From: Clytia hemisphaerica
Taxonomy: Eukaryota > Cnidaria > Hydrozoa > Leptothecata > Clytiidae
Assembly (NCBI GenBank): GCA_902728285.1
Contig: CACVBU010001187.1
Coordinates: forward strand, 1 to 64,000
DNA: 64,000 nucleotides
Direction: 5' to 3'
The notes below the pieces were generated by a model. The model ran no database searches and had not been told where the DNA came from. It saw only the letters and a program-made list of their open reading frames with translations. A program made the translations under genes and the position numbers. Below, piece by piece: positions 20,985-32,446 of this stretch (within the stretch, counting starts at the first letter, position 1; each line of letters opens with the position of its first letter).

Positions 20985-22171
20985 TGCACAATCATTTCAC
21001 CATTGGCTCACACTATGATGCGGTACATCAAACGATGACTACTATAGGTCTCCGATGGTATATTGGCCCGCTCCTTCAGAGCTTTAGCGTGGGCGGCCGC
21101 CAATACATAACATACAATAGATAACCTCCATGTTTAATTACCAAAATGTGACGAGCCAGCTCTCGAGAGGGGCGCGAAAATGACGAACATTTTGAGAGGG
21201 TGACTAAATTTTTCCCCTTCGAAAAAACTCTTTTTTATTACTTATCAAGTTTTTCCCCCATCTTTTTATCCCCGACAGAAACTTTTAAATCAACTGTATT
21301 TTAGCCGAAAATTTAAATATTTTCTACGCCTTTATCAAGACGAGATTATTGGAACATGCTAACTGCTTAACTGAGCCCCCAGTGGGGGGGGGGTTTACGG
21401 GGTTTACGATTTCCGAAATACCGAATAATTTTGCTAAAATTTCCGAGATTCCGTAAAAAATACTTGCAATTCCGATACCGATTTTTTGGGGAAATTCTAA
21501 TTTTAGCCCTAAAAATTGTCTAAAACATCCAAAAGTCAACCCTGTCATCAGACAACCACCTTGAAAATTAGCAAATTTGCAACCCTCTTCATAGCCTAAA
21601 AATAGGACCATAATATTTTTCTACCATTCTCTTAATGCAAAATGTTTACTCACGGTCAAAATGACATATGACATTAATGGTTAAGAATTGTTCATGTTTA
21701 TATGTTTGTAGTCTGTATGGTTTATGGATTGCTATGATTTAGTTCGTTTACTTTGAGTTTATACCAGGTGGGAACGTAAATCTAAATCACATTAAAGGTA
21801 ACCATCGTCATCATTGATCTACTGCAGTCAAGACAATGGATGCAACCCCTGGTGTGTGTTCTGTACGCCTTTTCTACCGGTTTGTGTAATTTACGATGCG
21901 CGATCCAACGATTCACGATGCGCGATGCACGATCCATGCATATATTATGTTAATTATTTTAATTATGCACGAATAAGTTTTCATAATGCTAGCTACAAAC
22001 ATCATATAACAATAATGAAAAAAATTAAAAAAAGAAGGGGAAATAATTTATCATAATCAGAATGATTAAAATAACTTATATCTTCCGTGTAGAAAAAAAC
22101 AAAAATTGATAGCGAGAGAAAGAAAATGTTCGCCGCATGCCTCACTCGTTTTTAAATGAAAGAAAAAGCCT

Positions 22172-22290
22172 TGACGTCATAGATGGAGGCCCGGAAAACC
22201 CGAGTTACAAAAACTCGAGTTACAAAAACCCGAGTTACGACGAATGTGACGTCATAAGTCTCAAATCATGACGTCATAAGGGGACTTCTT
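22172..22290. promoter_or_regulatory. Cluster of three CRE octamers with GAGTTAC repeats
   Basis: TGACGTCA occurs at 22172-22179, 22247-22254 and 22269-22276. Between them, CCGAGTTACAAAAA-type units repeat three times. The octamer is the consensus CREB/ATF site. No adjacent transcription start could be shown, so a regulatory role is conjecture and a repeat origin is equally possible. Confidence 0.3.
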
Positions 22291-22980
22291 AACTCGAAAA
22301 AGTTTTTTACTGTTGTTTTGTAACTCGAAATATTTTTTCAAAATTTTGTTTTAGAGTTACATAACTCGAAAATTGAAATTTGAATTTTATTTTCGAGCAA
22401 ACCGCTTTTCTACGGACAAACTGTATACTTTGCCCATGTTTTAAATCTTGACGTAGGTATATAATTTTTCAAAACAAAACTTGAGTGAAAACCAATGGAG
22501 GCATACATTCAGATACAAAGGAAGAAAATACCAAACGTAGAAACGAAATAATCTTGAGTGGTGGGATATAGTAATTGATGATAACAAAAGGAACTTAACA
22601 AAGCAGGGGGCATCATAAAGCAACCATGCGATAATCTTTAAAATCCTTTAAAGCCCTCAATCTTTGTGATAATTAAGTTACTTTATAACTAATAACTTGA
22701 TAACCTTTAATTTTCCGAAATGTCATTAAAAGATGATCAAGAAGCAGCAATCACTGTGTGATCTATTTCAAATAACTTCATATATATCGAAAGAAAACAT
22801 TCCAAAGACATCGTATCTTTATAGTAACGATGTCTATGATTGGATAAAACCATGTTGGAAAAGTAAATGAGCCAGTCACAGAGGCTGTTGCAGAAATGTG
22901 ACGCGTAAGTCCATTAACCAATGAGGAAAACACCCACATACAGAAGTGATTAGTGACCCCGCGTGGTGAAGAGTTTTGCA

Positions 22981-23006
22981 TAGAGAGAGAGAGAGAGAGA
23001 GAGAGT
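22981..23006. repeat. (GA)n microsatellite
   Basis: A pure AG/GA run of about 24 bp. Confidence 0.9.
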
Positions 23007-24293
23007 TAGCAGTATCATTGACATAATTTTAAAAAGCGTGTCTCACTTTCCTGTGTGGCAGTCAACAAATTGATATGAATTTTTACTACTTTGAATACAT
23101 AGTTAGAAAGTGTTTATATTCTCGTACGATTGTAATATATATGGGTTTGGATGGTATTATAGCGAGATTTTCAAAAGTCAAGATTTTGATAGTAATGTTG
23201 CAGCAATATTTAGCCTTGTGAAAGGAGGAATTTCAGAAAGTGTTTTTTATAAAATTATGATTTGATTTCCATAGGGTGCTTTAGGGCACTGAAACGGAAA
23301 TAAGGCAATCTTTACTACAGCGTTCAGCGTTCAGAATTTCTTTTAAGAAAGAGTTCTTTAATGATTTTCCATTTTAAAATTGAGATTCAATTTGATGTTG
23401 GTCTCGCGAGTGGGTAGGTCAATTGTGACGAATATTTGAATTAAAAAACAAAACCTCTTGAAAGTGATTTTCAGGGGCTGGTAAAATATACGTGAGTTTT
23501 TTTAATCAAAATATTATCAAAAGAAACCTAATCCTACTCATTCGTTTGAAACAGAAAGTTTTGTTTCAAAATTGAATTTGATGAGTCATAGTTTGAAAAT
23601 TTTCATAACGTAATATGAACGAAGAAGTGCCAACACAGACGAAATTTGCCGATGATATTTAACCAGCTTTTATTCGTTTAAGGGAAAGAAGATCCTGATT
23701 GACGCAAACAAAGAAAATGTTACGATTCGAAATCTTCAGAAAACACTTATTTAATTCTAAGTGGTGTCTGATATAGTAACTGACTGAATTGGATGATTGT
23801 TGTAGTTTATAAAGTTTCGTGTTGCCTCTATGGATGAAAAATTGTTAAATTTAGAATGATCCATGGTATTACAGTATGTTACATAAGTTTGAAGTAACCT
23901 GACACATTTGACATGGAATTATGTCTTCTGGAAATTCATGCTTATGATTATGAGGAGTATAATTTTTGAAAGTTTCTCTAGAACAATTATTAAAAAGTTT
24001 CTAATGGTCTCTTTGCGTAATTACAAATAACCGATAATCTTTGAGATGAGTTATGCACATGAAAGAATTTTGGACACAATACACAATGCGAATCGGATGG
24101 AGATGGGGATGAAAATGAAGATGAACTGGAACCTGGTTTGTCTTCAGTTTAATAGTGTTAGCATTGATTAGAAACCACTTGCACTGTGGGTAGACTAGGG
24201 TATAATCAATGAAGCAGGCCCGGCAGAAAAACCGTAAAAGTGTAGGGGGCTGAGGGCTCAAAATGAGCTAAAATTCTCTAGTGGTTTGGACCC

Positions 24294-24536
24294 ATGAAAT
24301 ATACGTGTTCAACCCAGTCCATCAAAAAGCATAAGTGGTCTCCAGGCTACATAGGTGGACATGAAGAGACGTCAATTTATTCCGTCATCAAAGAGGGTCG
24401 AGCAAAAACATCCGTCACAGCTCTTCGTCATGAATTTCGTTCCTTATCAGCTTCTGTAACACAAAATTTATTGCTGAAAAGGAAAAGGAAGGAACAGACA
24501 AGGAGTGCGGATTTGATTAGACAAAAGCAAGCATAA
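24294..24536 (+). CDS. Hypothetical 80-residue open frame
   Basis: An uninterrupted frame ending in a basic tail (LLLKRKRKEQTRSADLIRQK). Composition is more protein-like than that of neighbouring frames, but no family is recognised and no splice or Kozak context stands out. It may be chance or a transposon remnant. Confidence 0.12.
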   Translation: MKYTCSTQSIKKHKWSPGYIGGHEETSIYSVIKEGRAKTSVTALRHEFRSLSASVTQNLLLKRKRKEQTRSADLIRQKQA

Positions 24537-26824
24537 GTAGAATAGGTTAATTGATTCGGAATTGCATATGAAATATGTTAAATTAGATCACGGGTAACCA
24601 TAATTCGAAACTATCTCATTACCACCCACACACCCATTCATGGTGATTAAGACTTTTTCTTCATTAAATTGGTGTAAACTTACACCAGATTTTTAGAGGA
24701 ATGGATGATGATTGATTCTGATCAAATTTTAACAGCTTGGTTGGTAACATTGAGGGTATGTTGGGGGTATGCTGCTTTAAAGCAGCCGATCGATGCGGAT
24801 GTGCTCTGTGGATGCTTTTGAGCCTTACACGGCGAATAACGAAAATAAAACAATTTTGCCGACGAAAATTGGACTTTGAGGTCCTTTTTGAAAACTCTGA
24901 TACGGCGGCCTTTCTACCTGACTGGTGTGCCATGCCTGATTCTGGGAGACAGGGTTATCATTAAAAAAAGAGATGAAAGTAGATCACATCTTACTTTATA
25001 CTGAAACTGTCGGCTGGAGACAATTGGACTGAATTTATTGAAACCAGAACATATATTTTTGATGTAAAAAAAGACGTTTAATAAAGTCTTCCTGATAAGG
25101 AAAAAGGTTATCCTGGAAAAGCTGCTTGTCTGTGTACTTAAGTAAAGTAGATCTGTATGCGTGGTAAACTTTTGAAGAGAAAATTCCAGTTTATGATTTC
25201 AGTAACGTAACCTAAACACGTTTGAAAATAGAAATGGAAACAAATCCTACGCAAAAACAAGCCTCGTCAGGATGTTTTAAAAAAATCAGGTTTTGAAATT
25301 CAGTAATTTGCTAGATACTTATTTATTTTTGTACATTTACATGCAATAATCTGGAAACGAGCTTAAACAGCCAATCAGAGTAGAGCATTTGAAATATTAT
25401 AGAAACATATTATTGACTGTTGAAAATAAATGTTTGGTTAGGTTTCCAAAAGAAAAACTCTTCTTGGGATAGAAAAATTTTTGAATTACAGACAAATACA
25501 TATTTCGATAAGATGGTGTGATTGGTAGGAGTAAGATTGTTGGGATAAACAGGAAGAGATATAAAGAATTCGTAGAAAGTTTACACATAAAAACGAGTTG
25601 ACCCAAGGAAAAAGTTACAACACAAGTCATTCAGTTGTCTAATCTCAAGATGTTTTTCTCGTCGTAGATAGTTTATGGTAAATTTGTATTGTAAGTGTTT
25701 TCCAAACTCTCAAAAACGTCTCAAAAAGGTATGTAAAGTTCACTTTGTCTAGGAGTAAGACTGACTTTGAAGTTATATAAAATAAAGAGTCTTCTCTACT
25801 GAATATATAGAAAGAAACTTCGATAAAGGTTTGGCAGGCTCAATCTTTATAAATTTGAGGTGTTTAATACTTTTCATAAACAATTTTTCATGATTAACAC
25901 CTTCGTATTGCAAACATAGACCAGTTAATTAAAATCGTTCAAAGGGTTTTTTCCGATGAAAAGCACGACAAAAATGAAATCGATATCTTTAAATTTAGTG
26001 TTCTGTTTAACACAGTCTAAAAAGATTCCAGATAGATTTTGAAAAAAACAATCGTAGGACATTCGTATGACAATTCAAAAGTGATGTAGCGGACCAAAGT
26101 AATTTTTCTGCAACAAAATGGAACATGTTTTTGGATGGTGGGGAGACAATTTAACATGCAAAATATTGAAGCTTTGGACGGAAAAAAACAGTCGATCATT
26201 AGATTTTGATCATTGAAAGAGGACTTACTTGAAAGAAATTGATTTCAAAATCAGACGACATAAGGTCAAGAGGATGTGAGAGGGGAGGTGATAAGATGAG
26301 ATGGAAAGATAATTGTCTGAAATCAAAGTTAGAGTATAAAAGAAGGGTAGTTCCTTGAAAATGGGGAGGCTGAAAAAAAAAACAGAAAAGAAAGATGTTA
26401 GAGATTAGTTTCCTTTCGTGCTACAGTACCTATCATTAGTGCTATTTGAATTTTTATGATGAAGATTGCTTAGAAATCTTACTTTAGTAGCCTGCTGGTC
26501 CAAAGTGTTCGAGAAAGCGCACATTTCTTAACCTTTAGCCGCCGAGAGACGTACCACGTACGTCATATATACAGGCCGAGAGACGTACCACGTACGTTTT
26601 GATACTGGGGTCCTTTCAAAGTTTAATAAAATAAAGACCAGTTTGAATTTTTCTATTCTGTAAAATTTAGCAGACAGGATAGGGGTGAAGGTTCATTTTT
26701 TAAAAATTTTACGGGTCCTGCTTTTATACATCTCGAGATATCGGAACTCAATGTCGGTGTATTTTTCAAATGTCAACAAAACATCGTTTTAGTGGTGGAC
26801 AGAGGGTGTTTGATGGATTTTTGG

Positions 26825-27860
26825 GGGTAGAGACAAAACGCAGAACGGCGGAATGCCGGAATGCCGGAACCGGAATAGCTGTTCCGGCCGGAATAGCTAT
26901 TCCGCGGAATATGGTTTTTTTATATTTTTTTTTATTTTTTATAATAGCTATTCCGCGGAATATGATTTTTTATTATAATAATAATCTTTCTCTTTTATCA
27001 CCCCTGAGGGTATATCTATATACATAATCATCCATAATCACCCATTACCACCCATAATCAACCAAAATCAGCAATCGGCTACCTCATTGGCTGTTTTTCG
27101 TATGGTATATAAAGGAATGCACTCGTGCACTCGCTTGTGAAGTCATTCTAATACACCTTTCCCGGGGTGTTGTTTGGGATTTTATGTTTGAGTGTTTCCC
27201 TTAGATATAACTAAGATAGAACTAGATTAATTATACCTCACGGAAAATTTGACCGGCTAAAAACGCCGTACGACCCGGCAATCGTCCGTACGGGGACATC
27301 CTGCAGCGTACCTTGCGCGGCCCGTAGCCCGACGACCGGTAACAGTGGAGTGATGAAATTTGGCATGCTCCCCCCCTTCGATATGCTTGACGTCTCCAGA
27401 AAGTTTCAAGTCGTGAGACCTACCCAGTCCGGCGCTAGGGGAGGGGGTCATTCACGGTCCCGTACGGGTCCTTTACGGTCTCATAGCGCCCTTCCGTCAA
27501 CTTTTCAGGACTTCAGACCTATTTTTTCGGAATCTGCACCCAAAAAAACATGAAACATCAAAACCTGGATAAAAATTTTAAAGGTGACTTTGGCCCGCTT
27601 CGATCCGGGGATCCCTAATGCGTGAAACCAACGCTTTAAACCACTGGACCAACTTCTAGCCGTGCTTGACAGAAATTTTTCAGCGATGTCATACCTTCGT
27701 TAGCTTGACTTGGCCCAGATGGAAAAAAATATATAATCATATTCCGCGGAATACAAAATATAAAAAAAATCATTATTCCGCGGAATAGCTATTCCGGCCG
27801 GAACAGCTATTCCGGTTCCGGCATTCCGTCGTTCCGCCGTTCAGCGTTTTGTCTCTACCC
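26825..27860. mobile_element. 1,036-bp foldback element, perfect 9-bp duplication
   Basis: Flanked by GATTTTTGG at 26816-26824 and 27861-27869. Ends GGGTAGAGACAAAACGC and GCGTTTTGTCTCTACCC are inverted and continue through CGGAATGCCGG and TTCCGCGGAATA palindromes, so each arm of about 120 bp is itself made of small palindromes. The interior is unusually GC-rich for the window, contains a tRNA-like stretch (27592-27665) and has no credible ORF. A 9-bp duplication is outside the common 2, 3, 4 and 8-bp classes, although 8 bp plus a tip base is possible. Confidence 0.78.
27592..27665 (-). other. tRNA-like segment (pseudo-tRNA or SINE head)
   Basis: On the minus strand the sequence has an A-box-like GTTGGTCCAGTGGTTTAAAG and a B-box-like GGATCGAAGC at tRNA-like spacing. 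Stems are imperfect, so it is not called as a functional tRNA; it may be the relic of a SINE captured by the foldback element. Confidence 0.3.
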
Positions 27861-28629
27861 GATTTTTGGACTGAAAAGTCATGTTTATGTCTGGTTTTTT
27901 CTTGGTTTCAGCATATAAATATCATTATATGAGATAGAGAACCTTTATTGGCAGTTTCTATGTGGTTTGAAGGGGTTTTAGGGGGTATTTCCTGACATAC
28001 ATGCCTATCTCTAGCTCCAACAACTCAGGGCTGTTTTGCCTCAGTTTTTCCACTATTCTGGTGTTTTATTGCTTGAATTTACATGATAGAGAGTCTGTTA
28101 TGATTATTGTAGTAATTTTACAGGCTTAGGGTAAGTGCAGGGCCAATTTTAGAGCAACGGGACCACTTATTTTACCTGTTGTGGCCAGAGTGTCGATTTT
28201 GGTGGAAAAGTGTGCTTCCCCGAAACTTAGATTCTGAGATGAAATGAGCTTCTTCAGCCCTGAAATTTCACACAATGGTGGCTTATAACATAAACTAAAA
28301 CAAAATAATTTTTCTGGGACCAATCTTTACCTTGTACCCACTTTTTTCATTCAATTTGTCAAAAAAAAGAAAAAAAGTGAAAAAATCGTAAACATGGAAT
28401 TTTTACTGTTTTGATTTGAGGCTGTGTAGTCAGGTTTAAAAGGGTGATGAGGCGTTTTTTTGGTATTATCTGAAAAAATAGATCCTTAGCTTTTCAAAAT
28501 GGGTTTACTTTTTACTTAAGCTTTAGCGGTTCAGATTTTATGACATTTTCCGCGAAACCTCCATTTTCATGAAAAAAACAGCGGCAGCAGCGCGCGCTGT
28601 TTTTAAAAACAGCGGTGTCTAAAGGTTAA

Positions 28630-29714
28630 TATTTTGAGACCGGAAACAGGGCTAGAGATTGTGCAGTAGCTGTTACCTATAACGCTAACGGGCTATAGAG
28701 GGAGGGTAATTGTTTGTTCCGACACAAGTCCCTTCGGACCTAGATCGAATGATGACGATGCTTTAACTTATCCTTTTACGTTTTAATCAACAATTAGACC
28801 AATTTAAAAATAAAACTTGTCTTTGTCTGATCTGATTAAAAAATGATTTCCGAGACTTAGTCATTTCTGTCCCAAGAAGATCAAGTGGGATGATAGAGAC
28901 GAACTTTGAAATAGTGATGAAGTGTGAAAGGAGACTTTTTAGAAGTTCAGAGATGAGTTAGTAATCCAAATAAAGATTCAATTAGATGTTTGATGGTCAA
29001 TCCATGAAAGGAATGAGTTTTTCCTTTGAAAGATTAGTCTAAAGCACATCGAACCGCTAGAGGTTGGTGATGAAATTAAGCTGATTCGGAAAGTAAGTCG
29101 TTCAGTAGAGATGGATGGAGGACGGTGGATTTGATTTCTTCTTTTTCTCTAAATTCTCACTGACGGATAAAAGAAGTAGACGGGCCGCTACAAGTTAGCG
29201 CTAATACACAATGAGATACCGCAAATGTTTAGGTCTTAGACGAAATTTGAGAAGAGATCTAACGGCAAAATGACAGAGATGTCCCTTGTTTGTTTGGATA
29301 GTAAATGTGTTTCGTTTGGAATTTAAAGGATGGATTCAAATAGATTATGGGAAAGAAATGACATCATACTTGAAACTTCTTGTTGAATGTTTTCTTTTTA
29401 AATATTCTGTCATTTGTGTGTGTGATGTGTGAGAAATTGTGTATCAATTAGAGATGAAAGTCGTGTGGGAAGGTAGCAAGGTTCATGTTTAGGAAGACCA
29501 CGACGTCTAAGTAAAAGATAAAAGTGAGATGGCATGGATAGATAGAGAATTATTTTGAAAGAGTAACAGAACTATGAGTAAAGGGCCCTTTTCAGTTTGA
29601 ACATCTTTGGTTATTGTCATTAAATCATTTCATAATTAAATTACCATTTCTCTCTTGTGTTTTAGACTAGAATATTAAAAAACTAATCGACAAAGAACCT
29701 TAAAAAAACTCGAA
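28630..29714 (+). other. Upstream region of the GPCR, likely 5' UTR intron end
   Basis: Purine-rich, no coding exon seen. TCTCTCTTGTGTTTTAG at about 29650-29666 is a good splice acceptor just before the receptor start, so a non-coding first exon may lie upstream. Confidence 0.4.
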
Positions 29715-30695
29715 ATGTTGGATAATTTGGATTCAAAATGTTTGGATGAATCACCAATCGCTGAAATGTCATTTTTCAATGCTGGTTTTTCTATGGTTGT
29801 ATCTTTCGTTGCCGTACCTTTAGACATCCTTATACTGGTTTCCATTATCAAAATGTATCATTTATTTCACCGGACATTCTACCTCATTATTGCTAACATC
29901 GCACTTGCTGATCTCATATCTGGAGTCCTCGTCAATGCTTTATCGATAAGTTTCCATTTAAAGGAAGGCTTTCGATCTGACATACCGAAATTCGAAATCT
30001 CCTCCATGCACTATTTGTTCTTTTTGACCAATAGCGTATCAGTATTATCAATGGCTTTCTTGAGTATTGACCGTTTGGGTGTACTTTTGAATCCATTTTA
30101 TTTCTACCAAGTCATCACACGCGCTCGAACCATCGTTGTTTTGATACTGACTTGGCTCATATCAGCAGCTTTATCAGTCATGTATTTCCAAGTAGGATAC
30201 CTGCGTTATTTGGTTGTATTCTCCTTGACAACCGTCGTCTTGACAATGATCATAATGGTAGCAACAATGATATTATTCAAACGACGACTGACCGAAAGTG
30301 AGCGCGCGGACGCAAATCGTCAGAGTCCTACACCAAGATCGGGGTCTATCGATGTCGGAGTTCCACAAGGAAAACGCAAAACAACTCTACACAATTTCAC
30401 AAAGATGGATAAACGTGTCACAACAACCTTCCTTTGGATGTTGGTACTTTTCATCGTGAACTATTTACCATGTCTCGTAATCACAGCTTATATAAATCTC
30501 TGTAAAGAATGTTCCTGTACTTTTGTTCATATCATGCGAGATATTATTTTCTTGTTCATCATTGCAAGTGGTTTATTTAGAGCCATTAATTTCATCGTTC
30601 GATTGACATTACTAAGAGAATCGGTTAAATCGATTGCTTCGTGTCAGAAACGCAGCCAAGCTGAAGGATTCGAGTTTGGAAAAGTTGGACGATGA
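29715..30695 (+). CDS. Intronless rhodopsin-class GPCR, orphan
   Basis: A 326-residue single-exon receptor with seven hydrophobic segments at about residues 20-47, 55-80, 97-122, 139-158, 164-188, 235-258 and 275-297. TM2 carries the class-A core NIALADLISG. The TM3 end reads SIDR in place of DRY, and TM4 has LTW. TM6 has NYLPC where FxxCWxP is usual. TM7 has RAINFIVR in place of NPxxY. The second extracellular loop is only a few residues, and the Cys at the top of TM3 that normally makes the disulfide is absent. The third intracellular loop (190-233) is basic. It is probably a lineage-specific orphan receptor of the plasma membrane; ligand and G-protein are unknown. Start chosen at the first ATG, upstream of TM1. 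The frame is intact and the gene is likely functional. Confidence 0.88.
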   Translation: MLDNLDSKCLDESPIAEMSFFNAGFSMVVSFVAVPLDILILVSIIKMYHLFHRTFYLIIANIALADLISGVLVNALSISFHLKEGFRSDIPKFEISSMHYLFFLTNSVSVLSMAFLSIDRLGVLLNPFYFYQVITRARTIVVLILTWLISAALSVMYFQVGYLRYLVVFSLTTVVLTMIIMVATMILFKRRLTESERADANRQSPTPRSGSIDVGVPQGKRKTTLHNFTKMDKRVTTTFLWMLVLFIVNYLPCLVITAYINLCKECSCTFVHIMRDIIFLFIIASGLFRAINFIVRLTLLRESVKSIASCQKRSQAEGFEFGKVGR

Positions 30696-30992
30696 TTAGA
30701 AGAGGGCATAAACGGAGAATCAGAATGTTAAAGTTCTGCAAAACTCCTGATCGGCAAAATCGTTGAAAATCAATTTCGATACATATCGTCTTTCATTGTC
30801 GAAAGAATCAAATCAACTTGAAAACTTCGAGATGAACATTAAAATATTGACAATATTGTACAATATGTTAATTATGATAAAGCAGCATGAAAAGGTCTTC
30901 TAAAGAACCACGTACATAAATCCATTCGTTGCAAGAGTGATATTTTATTTTTCATTATTTCTGTAAATTACTGTACTGTACTGCAGATTGTA

Positions 30993-30998
30993 AATAAA
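30993..30998 (+). terminator. Candidate polyadenylation signal of the GPCR
   Basis: AATAAA about 300 nt downstream of the receptor stop. Confidence 0.45.
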
Positions 30999-31449
30999 AG
31001 ATTCTAAAGTTTAATACGTCTCTGATCCAACATCGCTTAAAAGTTTTAATCAGCAAGGCCTTAGTTTGAATAACTAGGAAGGTCGAATACAAGTTATTTG
31101 TAAGAACATCCAAATTTTTTTTAAGCCTTCGAATGCTCTTTACTTTTCGAGTTTTAAGCCTAAAAATGTTCTTAAAATGTTCTTATTTTTGCCATTTAGT
31201 GAGTATTTTTGTACGATTTTTTATAAAGAATAGGGTACTTTAGAGTCCACAAAGCCCCAGAATACTCTTTAAGACGTTCTTAATATTTTGGCCATCGAAG
31301 CGTCTTGTTCTTATGATAGTTTGTTCTAATAAAAGAAAACGTGTACGTTACTCGGGTCACATTCAGTTTTAATAAGAAGGGTCTTCAGAGGCTCAAAGAA
31401 AGAAAAAATATCGATACGCTTACTAAAGCATGAAAAGTTAAGTGATCTA

Positions 31450-32282
31450 CCGGGTGCACCAAAAAAAAGTATACAGGCTTGTCAAGATATTGTGAGCTTC
31501 AGGATTTAAATTTTTTGTTCATTCTTTTTTTATCGTATAGAGGATGCTCTAACTTGAATCTTGAGCTATCATACATAAAGTTTGAAAAATTAGTTCGAAA
31601 ATTATTTAAAAAAAAACTGACTTTTTTTTAATGTCGAAATTTCAAAAAATCATCAAAAACAGCAAGCAAACTTTTCTCTTGACACTTACCTTCTTTGCAC
31701 ATAAAAATACCAAAAAATGCAACTGTTTTCATCAAAACTCGTTACGGAATTTAGAAATATGGTAAAAAAAGCTATTCCCATGTGGAATAATATTTTTGGA
31801 AAAGCTAAAAAAAAAGTTTTGGAAATCTCAAAGAGAGGTTTCGATATTATGTGTGTGCTATGTGAGAAAACTTTTGAAAAAATAGATCACTATTCCTCGA
31901 CTAGTTGCCCAAAGAATTTGGGTCTGCATCGAGTTTGCTCGTGTTGGAAATGTTTCATGACTTGCAAATAAGATGGAGAAACTGTTGGTAAAATTTAAAT
32001 AAGAAAAAAAAACCACCAAAAAAACAATAAAATTATGTTTTTGTCATCTTGTCTTATTGATAGCTTGATTGCTGTTTTTAATGATTTTTTGAAATTTCGG
32101 CTTGGAAAAAAAGTCAGCTTTTTTAAAATAACTTTCGAACTACTTGTTCAAATTTAATGTATGATAGCTCAAAATTCAAGTTAGAGCATCCTCTATACGA
32201 TAAAAAAAAATGAACAAAAAATTTTTATCCTGAAGCTCACAATATCTCGACAAACCTGTATACTTTTTTTTGGTGCACCCGG
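31450..32282. mobile_element. Tc1/mariner-type foldback MITE with about 210-bp arms
   Basis: TA at 31448-31449 and 32283-32284 flanks ends CCGGGTGCACCAAAAAAAAG and CTTTTTTTTGGTGCACCCGG. Inverted arms extend about 210 bp with few mismatches (landmarks GAGGATGCTCTAACTTGAAT and complement). TA duplication and a GGTGCACCAAAA tip are Tc1/mariner-like. The loop carries an 84-codon frame (31717-31971) with Cys pairs (CVLC, CSCWKC) but no DDE/D motif, so it is not called a transposase. Confidence 0.75.
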
Positions 32283-32446
32283 TATATGAAACTATGAAAT
32301 TTGCTTTACTTACATTGGTCCTCGTTGTATTTTGTTGATTTGTTAATTTTCTTTGTTGTTGCAAATTAAATATTTAGCTGAAACGATATAACTTTGCAAT
32401 CATGTTAATGCTTGAATCTGCTTGAATGAAGAACAAAATTCTTAGG

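Larger units (their letters stand above)
17117..21089. mobile_element. 4-kb element with about 430-bp inverted arms around a decayed gene
   Basis: Two long arms (17197-17627 and 20545-20984) are inverted copies of each other and enclose the pseudogene at 17928-20000. Outside them is a 19-bp inverted pair, CACGCTAAAGCTCTGAAGG near 17117 and its complement ending near 21089. The arms are about 95% alike by eye, so the two ends were once copied or converted together. No clear target duplication was found, so the exact ends and the mobilising enzyme are unknown. The architecture suggests a DNA element with the enclosed gene as cargo or as its own mobility protein. Confidence 0.65.
21090..26527. 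other. Gene-poor stretch
   Basis: No gene was recognised. Features seen: GGTTTACGGGGTTTACG and ACCGAAATACCGA-like words (21390-21480), a CRE/GAGTTAC cluster (22172-22290), and a GA microsatellite (22981-23006). There is also an 80-codon open frame at 24294-24536, and purine-rich sequence from about 23000 that may belong to the upstream region of the GPCR. Confidence 0.4.
26532..28625. mobile_element. TTAA-flanked piggyBac-like element (host of a nested insert)
   Basis: TTAA at 26528-26531 precedes CCTTTAGCCGCC and TTAA at 28626-28629 follows GTGTCTAAAGG, giving the TTAA plus CCYTT-type tips of piggyBac elements. Just inside the left end GAGAGACGTACCACGTACGT is duplicated (about 26546 and 26578). 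The right end has a GC-rich hairpin (ACAGCG ... CGCTGT). Removing the insert at 26825-27860 leaves about 1.06 kb without transposase, so it is non-autonomous. Confidence 0.6.

Noticed and set aside
27257..27553. Overlapping ORFs in the GC-rich core of the foldback element
   Set aside because: Long frames are expected by chance in GC-rich sequence; no motif on either strand.
31717..31971. Transposase of the mariner-type element
   Set aside because: 84 codons, no helix-turn-helix or DDE/D motif; too short.
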